NCBI GenBank assembly: GCA_902494715.1
Contig: CABUUJ010000024.1
Span: 1-31,914, forward strand
DNA length: 31,914 nt
Direction: 5' to 3'
Source: an uncultured Collinsella sp.
Lineage (GTDB): Bacteria; Actinomycetota; Coriobacteriia; Coriobacteriales; Coriobacteriaceae
Positions 7,579 to 14,782 of this stretch are shown one piece after another; the stretch's first letter is position 1; each line of letters opens with the position of its first letter. The notes under the pieces were generated by a model. The model was not told the DNA's origin. It ran no database searches and saw only the letters and a list, made by a program, of their open reading frames with translations. The translations under genes were made by a program, and so were the position numbers.

Positions 7579-9246
7579 ATGCCTACTGACATCGAAATCG
7601 CACGTTCTGTCACGCCACTGCCTATTACCGAGGTGGCCAAGAACGCCGGCGTCGACGTTAAGCACCTTATTCCGTACGGCTTCGACAAGGCTAAGGTCGA
7701 CTATTCACTGCTCAACGAGCCGACTGATCACCAGGCTAAGCTCGTCCTCGTGACCGCTATCAACCCAACGCCCGCGGGCGAGGGCAAGACCACCACGACC
7801 ATCGGTCTGGCCGACGGCCTGCGTCGTCGCGGCGTCAAGAGTGCCGTGGCCCTGCGCGAGCCTTCGCTCGGCCCCGTCTTTGGCGTTAAGGGCGGTGCTG
7901 CCGGTGGCGGCTGGGCTCAGGTGATCCCCATGGAGGATATCAACCTGCACTTTACCGGCGACTTCCACGCTATCGGTGCCGCCAATAACCTGCTGGCCGC
8001 CATGCTTGATAACCACATCCAGCAGGGCAATCAGCTCGGTATTGACGTTAAGCGCATCACTTGGAAGCGCGTCGTCGATATGAACGACCGTCAGCTGCGC
8101 CACGTCATCGACGGCATTGGCGGTAAGGCCCAGGGCGTGCCGCGCGAGGACGGCTTTGATATCACCGTTGCCTCCGAGGTCATGGCGATCCTGTGCCTGT
8201 CCACGAGCATCAGCGATCTTAAAGAGCGCTTGGGCGAGATCGTTGTCGGCTATAGCTATGCCGGCGAGCCCGTCCGCGCCCGCGACCTTAAGGCCCAGGG
8301 AGCTATGGCCGCACTGCTCAAGGATGCGCTCAAGCCCAATCTGGTGCAGACGCTCGAGGGCACGCCCGCGTTTGTCCACGGCGGTCCCTTCGCCAATATC
8401 GCCCACGGCTGCAACTCCATCATGGCCACGCGTATGGCTATGCGTTTTGGCGATGTCGCCATTACCGAGGCGGGCTTTGGTGCCGACCTGGGTGCCGAGA
8501 AATTCCTGGACATCAAGTGCCGCATGACGGGCGTTCGTCCCAACGCCGTCGTGGTCGTCGCCACCGCTCGCGCGTTGAAGTACAACGGTGGCGTCGCCAA
8601 GGCCGATCTCAACGAGGAGAACCTCGAGGCACTCAAGGCTGGCATGCCCAACCTGCTGCGTCACGTCGACAACATCCAGAACGTTTATGGTCTGCCCTGC
8701 GTGGTCGCCATCAACCGATTCCCGACGGACACCGAGGCCGAGCTTGCGCTCATCGAGTCCGAGTGCCAGAAGCTCGGCGTCAACGTTAAGCTTTCCGAGG
8801 TCTGGGCCAAGGGCGGCGAGGGCGCGCTCGACCTGGCCGATGAGGTCATGCGTCTGATTGAGCAGCCGAGCGAGCTCAAGTTTGCCTATGAGGACGGCGC
8901 TGATGTCGCTGATGCCCTCGAGGCCGTTGCCACCAAGGTCTACCGCGCCGACGGCGTTGACTTTACGCCGGCCGCCAAGCGCCAGCTCGCCGAGCTGCGC
9001 GAGAATGGCTTTGGCAACCTGCCGGTGTGCGTCGCCAAGACGCAGTACAGCTTTAGCGACAACGCCAAGGCCCTGGGCGCTCCCGAGAACTTCCGCATCA
9101 CCGTGCGTGAGCTCAAGGTTTCTGCCGGCGCCCACTTTGTGGTCGCACTGACTGGAAGCGTTCTGACCATGCCGGGCCTGCCCAAGGTCCCTGCGGCCGA
9201 GAATATCGACGTCGACAACGACGGCAACATCACCGGCCTGTTCTAA
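7579..9246 (+). CDS. fhs: formate-tetrahydrofolate ligase
   Basis: Fhs makes 10-formyl-THF from formate, ATP and THF, feeding purine synthesis or the folate branch of formate assimilation; the reverse direction yields ATP. The protein is 555 residues, the usual length. It opens with the conserved helix region IARSVTPLPITEVAK. Its P-loop TPAGEGKTT lies at 64-72, followed by the GLADGL motif. Further family blocks include REPSLGPVFGVKGGAAGGG (about 96-114) and the C-terminal TMPGLPKVPAAENID. GAAAGGA (7566-7572) six bases upstream supports ATG 7579; the frame is open further upstream but that part contains the promoter. The gene stands alone with its own terminator. It links functionally to fchA-folD about 9 kb away. 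Confidence 0.98.
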   Translation: MPTDIEIARSVTPLPITEVAKNAGVDVKHLIPYGFDKAKVDYSLLNEPTDHQAKLVLVTAINPTPAGEGKTTTTIGLADGLRRRGVKSAVALREPSLGPVFGVKGGAAGGGWAQVIPMEDINLHFTGDFHAIGAANNLLAAMLDNHIQQGNQLGIDVKRITWKRVVDMNDRQLRHVIDGIGGKAQGVPREDGFDITVASEVMAILCLSTSISDLKERLGEIVVGYSYAGEPVRARDLKAQGAMAALLKDALKPNLVQTLEGTPAFVHGGPFANIAHGCNSIMATRMAMRFGDVAITEAGFGADLGAEKFLDIKCRMTGVRPNAVVVVATARALKYNGGVAKADLNEENLEALKAGMPNLLRHVDNIQNVYGLPCVVAINRFPTDTEAELALIESECQKLGVNVKLSEVWAKGGEGALDLADEVMRLIEQPSELKFAYEDGADVADALEAVATKVYRADGVDFTPAAKRQLAELRENGFGNLPVCVAKTQYSFSDNAKALGAPENFRITVRELKVSAGAHFVVALTGSVLTMPGLPKVPAAENIDVDNDGNITGLF

Positions 9247-9271
9247 GCTCGCTGCTCATAGCCGCTTGCCC

Positions 9272-9308
9272 GCCCCGTCGCGCCTACCAAGGCCCGGCGG
9301 GGCTTTTT
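9272..9308 (+). terminator. intrinsic terminator of fhs
   Basis: GCCCCGTCG (9272-9280) pairs with CGGCGGGGC (9295-9303) with one G-U pair. An inner GCC/GGC helix extends it, and TTTTT follows. Confidence 0.9.
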
Positions 9309-9375
9309 GATCCTTAGGCCCGCGCATGTCTTGTAGATACCGACGGACTCTGCCCATCATAGGCTTTTGCGCGGG

Positions 9376-9381
9376 TAGAAT
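9376..9381 (+). promoter_or_regulatory. candidate -10 box for the PASTA-like protein gene
   Basis: TAGAAT at 9376-9381 lies 46 bp before the start codon and after the fhs terminator. No clear -35 box was found at 16-18 bp. Confidence 0.3.
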
Positions 9382-9426
9382 GCATGGATAACTTGAGGCT
9401 CAAGCGCGACGGAAAGGAATCGTTGC

Positions 9427-10416
9427 ATGGATCAGGACAAGACAACCGTGATGGGCGGCTACGGTTCCGCGCAGGCTGGCGATAGCGCCGATGCGACCTG
9501 CGTTGTTCCCAACCCCGGTTATGCCGACCCCGCCGCGACGCAGCCTTCTGCCGAGCCCACCCGGGTTATGGGCTATGGCGACACGGCGCAGGATTCTTAC
9601 GCTGCATCTTCGCAAGGCCCCTATGGCAACGCAGTTCCGGATCCGTTTGATTACGCGCCGCAGGATTCTTATGCTGCCTCGACGCCGAATCCCTATGATG
9701 ACCTGCCGCAAAATCCCATTCCGCAGCCTCAGCAGACGACGTATATGCCTCGCACGGCGCAGCCTCGCTACGAGTCGCGCGAGCCGTATCGCGAGTACCC
9801 CAAGTCGATTCCGCAATATGGCGAGGACGAGGAGAGGAAGCCGTCGCGTTCGTCGAGCGTGATCAAGAAGATCCTCATCGTACTGGCGATCTTCTTTGCG
9901 CTGTCGATTGTGTTTGCCATCGTGTCGGGCATGCTCAACAAGCGGGGGAGTTCAACGGCCGATGCCACTGCCGAGCAAACCGAGTCCGCCTCGTCTAGCA
10001 CCGTCGATCTGAGCGATATCCCGGGGCAGTACTGGTCCAACGCCAAGAAGATCCTCAAGTCGCGCGGCGCCGATCTTTCGAATGCCGTGGTCCTGACTGA
10101 TGATGGCTCAACGCCCGTCGTCGATGCCAACTGGGTCGTTACTTCTGCCTACTATAACGACAACGGCAACCTCGAAATTCAACTCACGCACAAGAACAGT
10201 TCGGGCAACTCGTCCGACGGCCAAAGCGGTACCGACAGCTCGAGCTCCAATACGCTGGAGGACTTGAGCAACAAGGTGCAGGAGTTGGGAGACAAGGCGC
10301 AAGAGCTGGGCGATACGGCACAAAATCTGGGCGATACCGCGCAGAACTTGGGCGACATGGCGACGGATGCCTGGAACGCCCTACAAAACGGCATCTCGGG
10401 CGCGCAGGGAAACTAG
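9427..10416 (+). CDS. single-pass membrane protein with disordered N-terminus, PASTA-like domain and heptad repeats
   Basis: No named family was recognised with certainty. The 329-residue protein begins with a disordered cytoplasmic segment rich in Pro, Tyr, Gln and Asp (1-140). This contains two similar patches, TTVMGGYG (6-13) and TRVMGYGD (45-52), plus two copies of APQDSYAAS-like sequence. A basic patch and one transmembrane helix (about 148-169) follow. Outside the membrane, residues 194-255 (DLSDIPGQYWSNAKKILKSRG, then DANWVVTSAYYNDNG) resemble a PASTA domain, the module that binds peptidoglycan in Ser/Thr kinases. The tail has four 7-residue repeats of the form Q-x-L-G-D-x-A (285-312) likely to form an amphipathic helix. 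AAAGGA lies eight bases before ATG. It converges on the CDF gene with a 12-bp gap. A cell-wall sensing role is inference only. Confidence 0.75.
   Translation: MDQDKTTVMGGYGSAQAGDSADATCVVPNPGYADPAATQPSAEPTRVMGYGDTAQDSYAASSQGPYGNAVPDPFDYAPQDSYAASTPNPYDDLPQNPIPQPQQTTYMPRTAQPRYESREPYREYPKSIPQYGEDEERKPSRSSSVIKKILIVLAIFFALSIVFAIVSGMLNKRGSSTADATAEQTESASSSTVDLSDIPGQYWSNAKKILKSRGADLSNAVVLTDDGSTPVVDANWVVTSAYYNDNGNLEIQLTHKNSSGNSSDGQSGTDSSSSNTLEDLSNKVQELGDKAQELGDTAQNLGDTAQNLGDMATDAWNALQNGISGAQGN
10279..10365 (+). repeat. in-gene 21-bp tandem repeats encoding heptads
   Basis: Four degenerate 21-bp units encode QELGDKA, QELGDTA, QNLGDTA and QNLGDMA at the end of the PASTA-like protein. Codons vary between units, so selection is on the peptide rather than recent DNA slippage. 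Confidence 0.7.
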
Positions 10417-10428
10417 CTGTTAAGTGGG

Positions 10429-11610
10429 CTACAGCTGCTCGGCCGGACGGTCGGGCGAGCTAAAGCCCGAGTCAAACGTAACGACGCATGAGGCATCGGG
10501 CCGGCGCTCGTGCACGATGCACGTGACGAGCTCCAGCAGCTCCTCGTCGGATATGTCAAAGCCGTCGGGACGCACCAGGTCAAACGAAACGAACCCGTCG
10601 TGCTCGTGCAGGTCGTGGATGGAGAGCGCAGGATCGATCTGCATGACGCCGCGCTTGACCCAGCCGCGCAGGTCGTCGCCGGTGGTGGCGATGGGGTCGC
10701 AGTGCAGTGTGATGCCGATGCCCATCTGACGCTTGATGTCGTGCTCGATGGTGTCCAGAATCTCGTGGTGCTCAAAGGCATCGCCCTCGCCGGGCATTTC
10801 CACGTGGGCGCTGGCGAACTGACGGCCGGGGCCGTAGTCGTGCACCATCAGGTCGTGTGTGCCCAGGACCTGCGGATAGGACATGATCTTGTCGCGGATT
10901 GCCTGGACGAGCTTGGGGTCGGGCGCTTGCCCCAGCAACGGGCTGATGGCGTCGCGCACTAGGCCCATGCCGCTGATGCAGATGAAGATGCCCACACCCA
11001 GGCCTGCCCAGCCATCGAGGTCAAAGCCGGTCGTCTGCGAAATAAGCGCCGCCACCAAGACCGAGCCCGAGGTGATGACGTCGTTTTTGGAGTCCTGTGC
11101 TGTGGCGATGAGCGTCTCCGAGTCGATGCGATCGCCCAGCGTGCGGTTGAACGCTGCCATCCAGAGCTTAACGAGCATGGACAAGACGAGGGCGGCTAAG
11201 GAGAGCACCGAATATGCAGTGGGGGAAGGCTTGATGATCTTAGTGACCGACTCGAGGATCAGATTGATGCCGACGGCGCAAACCAGGACGGCGACGAACA
11301 GGCCAGCTAGGTACTCATAGCGACCGTGGCCATAGGGGTGGCCTTCGTCTGCCGGGCGGCTGGCAAGGCGGAACCCGAGCAGACTCACGATGTTGCTCGA
11401 GGCATCGGAGAGGTTGTTGAAAGCGTCGGCGATGAGGGAGACGGAGCCGGCGAGCAGGCCCGCGATGCCCTTGGCCAGGCACAGGGTGATGTTGAGGCCA
11501 ATGCAGACGAGGCTTGCGGAAAAGCCCGCGTTGGTGCGGCAAGATGCATCGACCGGCTCGCTCTCGCTGCCGGGAACAAGCGTATGTACCAGCCGATTTA
11601 CAAATAGCAT
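10429..11610 (-). CDS. cation diffusion facilitator family exporter, probably Mn2+
   Basis: This 393-residue CDF protein should export divalent metal by proton antiport. It has six transmembrane helices followed by a cytoplasmic ferredoxin-like domain (about 225-300). The site in TM2 reads N65-N-L-S-D69 (NxxxD) and in TM5 reads D173-S-K-N-D177 (DxxxD), the pattern of manganese exporters such as MntE rather than the HxxxD of zinc exporters. HPYGHGRYEYLAGL (91-104) is the conserved loop after TM2. About 80 further residues after the usual C-terminal domain look like a second small soluble domain. The start is ATG 11610, with GAGGA eight bases upstream. An upstream ATG at 11631 lacks a ribosome site. 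No yybP-ykoY riboswitch was seen in the leader. Confidence 0.9.
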   Translation of the reverse strand: MLFVNRLVHTLVPGSESEPVDASCRTNAGFSASLVCIGLNITLCLAKGIAGLLAGSVSLIADAFNNLSDASSNIVSLLGFRLASRPADEGHPYGHGRYEYLAGLFVAVLVCAVGINLILESVTKIIKPSPTAYSVLSLAALVLSMLVKLWMAAFNRTLGDRIDSETLIATAQDSKNDVITSGSVLVAALISQTTGFDLDGWAGLGVGIFICISGMGLVRDAISPLLGQAPDPKLVQAIRDKIMSYPQVLGTHDLMVHDYGPGRQFASAHVEMPGEGDAFEHHEILDTIEHDIKRQMGIGITLHCDPIATTGDDLRGWVKRGVMQIDPALSIHDLHEHDGFVSFDLVRPDGFDISDEELLELVTCIVHERRPDASCVVTFDSGFSSPDRPAEQL

Positions 11611-11735
11611 AGCGGTCGTCCTCACAATCATGTTTAAGGGGATAGTGTAGCTTGCGCGGGGGCGCCGTGCACCGATGCTCAGAAAATGCAGCAATAGTCT
11701 GCCGGTGCTAACGAGCGAGCCTTCTCGTCTGCCTG

Positions 11736-11760
11736 GGTGGTCCATTTTGGGCCACATGGG
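11736..11760. promoter_or_regulatory. partly palindromic GGTGG-CCAT / CCACATGG region
   Basis: This region combines GGTGGTCCAT with GGGCCACATGG and resembles the 19-bp repeats at 18244 and 18453. It sits between the divergent CDF and zinc-ribbon genes and may be an operator. Confidence 0.3.
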
Positions 11761-11781
11761 TATGGGCATGTGCCTGCTTGC

Positions 11782-11800
11782 TCGACATACTTAATGTCGA
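11782..11800. promoter_or_regulatory. operator-like palindrome upstream of the zinc-ribbon gene
   Basis: TCGACAT (11782-11788) and ATGTCGA (11794-11800) form a perfect 7-bp inverted repeat with a 5-bp spacer. It sits 28 bp before the start codon, where a repressor dimer could act. Confidence 0.4.
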
Positions 11801-11828
11801 CAGCCCCTGTGCAAAGGAGGACGTTTCC

Positions 11829-13166
11829 ATGGACGAGATGTTTGCCATTAAATGTCAAAACTGCGGCGGCCCTATGTACTCGCACCAGGCTAAGCGCAGC
11901 TTTGAGTGCGCCTATTGCGGCACGGTCGTTCCGTGGCAGGCTGATGCGGGGGAGCCCAAGAGCGCCCTGGGCATTCGCCATACGCCGCTGACGGTGGTGA
12001 ATGGACTGCTCAAGCTCACGCATGTGTCGCAACTCGAGCGCCCGGAGGACCCGGACTGGTATTTCTTCAATTCGCACTGGCGCAATCAGTCGGTCCTGGA
12101 ACATCTGCTGTGGGAGGATCGCGGCACGGCGCAGGAGTTCCAAGAGGCCACGCATGTGAGCATTCCTTGCCCCTTCTGTGGTGCGTCCTTTGAGGGCGAG
12201 TCGACCCAGCGCGTGTTTGAGTGCCCGTCCTGCGGCAACAAGATCGGCATTGCCGACCTGCTCAAGCCGGGGACGTTTAGCAAGCGTCTGACCATGGGCG
12301 TGGGTGCGGAGTATGTGCCGGATCAGGGTATTCCCTGCGAAATCTCGCCGCAGCAGGCACGTGCCAACGCGCTGCAGCTGGTGCGCCAGTATCCGGATGC
12401 CTTTGCCGGGCACGACGTGGAAGATGCGATCCAAAACGACATGATGCTCTTCTATTTCCCCATGGCGCTGGCGGACCTGCGCATGATGGCGAGCTTCCCG
12501 GGCAAGGGCCTGAGCAAGGAAACCCTGGTGTACTACGAGGTGCTCGACTGGGCATACCCCAGAGCAAACTACCTGGACGTTCGCCTCATGGGCATTTTGG
12601 AGCCGTGGGACTTTGCCAAGGTCGGTCCGTTCGATCCCGCCATGCAGGAAGGCGACTTCCGCGTCGTCTCCGTCGATGCATCTACCAAGGACCAGGTGGT
12701 CATTGATAAGTTGGCGCTCGACGTTGCGGGTAACGACGCCGAGGCTGTACTGGGGCTCAATAAAAAGAGCATCCGCACCTGGGCGCGCAAGGCCCGCAAG
12801 CATAAGGACGGCCTGGTGATGGTGCCGGTCTACTTTGTCGATCGTCCGGCGACAGACGGCCGCGATGGCGAGCAGGTGCGCATTGCCGTAAACGGCCAGA
12901 CGGGCCGCGCGGCCGCGGTGGTGTTTAGCGACAAGCGCGAAACGCATATCGTGGCGCCGCTTAGCCCGAGCCTGCATCTGTCCAGTGAAAGCACCGTGCA
13001 CGCCACGCCCGTCGAGGTCAAATACGTTAAATCGCCGTTCCTCTACCAGATTGTGCGCCGTGGAGACGGCGAGCAGCCGCGTCAGGTGGCAGCCGCCGTC
13101 GAGGGTTCTTACCGAGAGGAAAAGCCCAAACGCAAGGGCTTGTTCGCTGCGATCTTTGGGAAGTAG
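11829..13166 (+). CDS. protein with two zinc ribbons, function unknown
   Basis: I do not recognise a characterised family. The 445-residue protein has a TFIIB-like zinc ribbon at its N-terminus (C9, C12, C27, C30) and a second four-cysteine ribbon near residues 112-137 (CPFC ... CPSC). The rest is soluble, with no signal peptide or membrane helix. The region after 160 is mixed alpha/beta with no catalytic motif I can name. It ends in a basic tail (KPKRKGLFAAIFGK) that could contact nucleic acid or the membrane. Its ribosome site is the strongest in the window: AAAGGAGG (11813-11820) eight bases before ATG. A perfect palindrome lies in its leader. Confidence 0.8.
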   Translation: MDEMFAIKCQNCGGPMYSHQAKRSFECAYCGTVVPWQADAGEPKSALGIRHTPLTVVNGLLKLTHVSQLERPEDPDWYFFNSHWRNQSVLEHLLWEDRGTAQEFQEATHVSIPCPFCGASFEGESTQRVFECPSCGNKIGIADLLKPGTFSKRLTMGVGAEYVPDQGIPCEISPQQARANALQLVRQYPDAFAGHDVEDAIQNDMMLFYFPMALADLRMMASFPGKGLSKETLVYYEVLDWAYPRANYLDVRLMGILEPWDFAKVGPFDPAMQEGDFRVVSVDASTKDQVVIDKLALDVAGNDAEAVLGLNKKSIRTWARKARKHKDGLVMVPVYFVDRPATDGRDGEQVRIAVNGQTGRAAAVVFSDKRETHIVAPLSPSLHLSSESTVHATPVEVKYVKSPFLYQIVRRGDGEQPRQVAAAVEGSYREEKPKRKGLFAAIFGK

Positions 13167-13283
13167 GGGAGTAGCGCCGGTTGTTGCCGTAACGTGATGG
13201 CCGGGGGTGCGGGGCGGCTCTCAGGAGTGCGGGCTGCTGTCTGATTGTTTGAGGGTGCCAGATGTAAATAAACAGTGGAGCGG

Positions 13284-13410
13284 CTGCAAAAGAGCTGCCT
13301 CACTGGGTAAAATCAGGTTGTGCCGCGGAACCCGCTCCTCAGCGCTTAAACTTCGGAGACGCGGGCAACGCAGGTATTATCGTCTAGGGCCGGCTGCAAC
13401 CGGCCCTTTT
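13284..13410 (+). ncRNA. candidate small structured RNA with its own promoter and terminator
   Basis: A promoter-like pair (CTGCAA at 13284-13289, TAAAAT at 13308-13313, 18-bp spacer) precedes a foldable stretch and an intrinsic terminator. From about 13318 the RNA can form a long hairpin, GTTGT-CCGCG against CGCGGGCAAC (about 13318-13369, one bulge), with an inner CTCC/GGAG helix. GGGCCGG / CCGGCCC and TTTT follow at 13387-13410. No ORF longer than a few codons is present and no plus-strand gene follows for 1 kb, so it looks like an independent RNA of about 90 nt. A second promoter (TTGTTT 13245-13250, TAAATA 13265-13270) has a short spacer. I could not match it to 6S, SRP, tmRNA or 6C RNA. 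Confidence 0.4.
13387..13410 (+). terminator. intrinsic terminator of the candidate small RNA
   Basis: GGGCCGG (13387-13393), loop CTGCAA, CCGGCCC (13400-13406), then TTTT. It is a compact, perfect hairpin. Confidence 0.8.
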
Positions 13411-13432
13411 CTATGACTCCCTTCGCTATCCG

Positions 13433-13525
13433 TTACTGCTTATATTCCCGCCAGATCGCGTAGAGGTTCCGGGCAATGCCGGTCGCGTACATCGAGAGGC
13501 GCAGGATTTCAAGAAACAAGTTCAT
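13433..13525 (-). CDS. candidate 30-residue small protein
   Basis: A short minus-strand ORF reads MNLFLEILRLSMYATG and ends IWREYKQ. It is leucine/isoleucine-rich at the start and aromatic/basic at the end, and could form an amphipathic helix. GGGGTGAAG lies a few bases before its ATG. About 60 bp upstream is a copy of the same GGGTAAAATC-plus-GC-hairpin element that precedes the small RNA on the other strand, so the two units converge. The size and layout recall type I toxin peptides, but the charged residues in the middle (E6, R9, R19) are less typical. No homologue is known to me, and chance ORFs of this size are common. Confidence 0.3.
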   Translation of the reverse strand: MNLFLEILRLSMYATGIARNLYAIWREYKQ

Positions 13526-13551
13526 AGGCTTCACCCCAATCGGAGATCGGA

Positions 13552-13594
13552 GCGTTGCCCGCAGGCGGATTCCGCGGCAGACAAGATTTTACCC
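13552..13594 (-). repeat. inverted second copy of the promoter/hairpin element
   Basis: Read on the minus strand it contains GGGTAAAATC, TTGT, GCCGCGGAATCCGC and GCGGGCAACGC. These occur in the same order and orientation as 13305-13371 on the plus strand, which has about 20 extra bases between the last two blocks. Confidence 0.6.
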
Positions 13595-13890
13595 TATACG
13601 CCGCAGCGGGGGATATCTGACCCCAGTGTTAGAGTGGTGTCCATTTGCATGGATGACCGGGCATGATCGCGACATGTCCTGGAGTTGAAATGCCGCTGGG
13701 GATACGAGGGGGAGCCGGGGTCGGATGTTGGGGCTCAACGAAGCAAGTGGCGCTTCTGTCTTTTTGGGATCGGGGATGCGAATCAGCCTGCAGCAATGGG
13801 CCCAGCTCGATTCGGGGCGCAGTGAGTCCCGAATCGAGCGTTCCTGGCTGCCATGCATGTCAGGTGATGAAAGCCCACAGCGGCATCGCC
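13595..13890. other. 296-bp stretch without a supported gene
   Basis: No ORF here has convincing codon use or recognisable protein content. The one clear structure is the 12-bp inverted repeat at 13805-13839. The stretch may hold decayed sequence. Confidence 0.4.
13805..13839. repeat. perfect 12-bp inverted repeat
   Basis: GCTCGATTCGGG (13805-13816) and CCCGAATCGAGC (13828-13839) flank an 11-base loop. No T-run is present on either side. It lies about 52 bp downstream of the minus-strand HTH gene and could be a terminator without U-tract or a protein-binding site. Confidence 0.55.
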
Positions 13891-14217
13891 TTACACGGCA
13901 ACGGGGGCCTCTTTGGGGCGTCCCACCCTTGGTGCATCGGCGAGTCGTGCCTCGATGGAGGCTTTGGACATCATGTGCTTGGTGCCATCCTTCCATGAAT
14001 CCAGCAGTCCTGCATTTAGCAGTTGTGACACCCGTGCTGAGCTAACACCGAGCATACGCGCGGCATCCACTGCGGTGACGGCGGGAATGTCGCCGAGTTC
14101 GCGGTTGACGGCTACAGCGATAATCTTGCCGCCGTGTCGCGGCTCATGTCCGAAGTCTGGCACGGGAAGTTCAATGCCGTCCGAATCAAAGAACTCGAAT
14201 TCCCATACGTAAACCAG
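13891..14217 (-). CDS. small helix-turn-helix DNA-binding protein, possible CTG start
   Basis: The C-terminal half reads TAVDAARMLGVSSARVSQLLNAG, a clear helix-turn-helix of the excisionase/MerR-like type, followed by KHMMSKASIEARLAD and a basic tail. The N-terminal half is beta-rich (VWEFEFFDSDGIELPVPDFG). The conservative start is GTG 14163 (90 residues), but no ribosome site precedes it. A strong AGAGGAGG (14224-14231, minus strand) sits six bases before an in-frame CTG at 14217, giving 108 residues, and no ATG, GTG or TTG lies between. I therefore extend the gene to 14217 with reservation. It could be a regulator, an antitoxin or a mobile-element remnant; no partner gene is adjacent. Confidence 0.6.
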   Translation of the reverse strand: MVYVWEFEFFDSDGIELPVPDFGHEPRHGGKIIAVAVNRELGDIPAVTAVDAARMLGVSSARVSQLLNAGLLDSWKDGTKHMMSKASIEARLADAPRVGRPKEAPVAV

Positions 14218-14417
14218 GTAAGACCTCCTCTAATGGCGAATAATACGAGGCGTGCTCCTAGAATATTCCGGTCGCATCGATGCAGCTGAGCATACCTATC
14301 TTAAAGCCTCGCGCGGACACGAATTGCTGTGCTGTCTGACATCATCGCATGGGGCCTTGCGGTGGTTAAAATGTGACCATAGAGGCAGTTTTAGCGAACC
14401 CCGCGGGAGTGACGCGT

Positions 14418-14687
14418 ATGGACAACAACACGCTGCTGTTCCAGGACAAAGGTTCGGGTAGGTTTAAAGACGTCAAGATCTACCTTAACCGCATCGAGGT
14501 GCTCAAGAAGGGCACTTTTGGTGGCAAGCACACCGAGATTGTTTATCTTAAGGACATTACGGGGGTCAGCAGGATCAAGGGCCGCGACGTTTTCCTACGT
14601 AACAGGCTGTTGACTGCCTGTGTCTTTAGTCTGAGCAGCCGCTCCCAAGCTCAGGAGTTCGTGAATGCGCTGAACATGGTGATGTAG
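14418..14687 (+). CDS. small PH-like domain protein
   Basis: The 89-residue protein has alternating beta strands (NTLLFQDKGSGRFKDVKIYLN, then RIEVLKKG, HTEIVYLKDITGVSR, FSLSSRSQ) and ends in a helix (AQEFVNALNMV). This is the shape of bacterial PH-like domains. No signal peptide or membrane helix is present. GCGGGAG lies eight bases before ATG 14418; a GTG at 14373 would add 15 residues without a ribosome site. Its partners and role are unknown. It converges with the phospholipase-like gene. Confidence 0.65.
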   Translation: MDNNTLLFQDKGSGRFKDVKIYLNRIEVLKKGTFGGKHTEIVYLKDITGVSRIKGRDVFLRNRLLTACVFSLSSRSQAQEFVNALNMVM

Positions 14688-14712
14688 CCGATAACGGTGT
14701 TCGGGCTAAGGT

Positions 14713-14746
14713 AAAAATCGGGGCGCAGAACGGTATTCTGCGCCCC
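14713..14746 (-). terminator. intrinsic terminator of the phospholipase-like gene
   Basis: An 11-bp perfect stem, GGGGCGCAGAA (14720-14730) with TTCTGCGCCCC (14736-14746), loop CGGTA. On the minus strand it is followed by GATTTTT, so it ends the gene that stops at 14783. Confidence 0.9.
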
Positions 14747-14782
14747 CCCAATTGAGTCGATGTGTCTAAAAGGCGGGCTTGC

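Noticed and set aside
7705..9135. 476-codon minus-strand ORF inside fhs
   Set aside because: Antisense shadow of a highly conserved gene; no ribosome site or recognisable domain.
13311..13375. T-box-like sequence (AGGTTGTGCCGCGGAA)
   Set aside because: It resembles the T-box AGGGTGG-ACCGCGG but lacks exact key bases, has no specifier stem upstream, and is not followed by an amino-acid or tRNA-synthetase gene.
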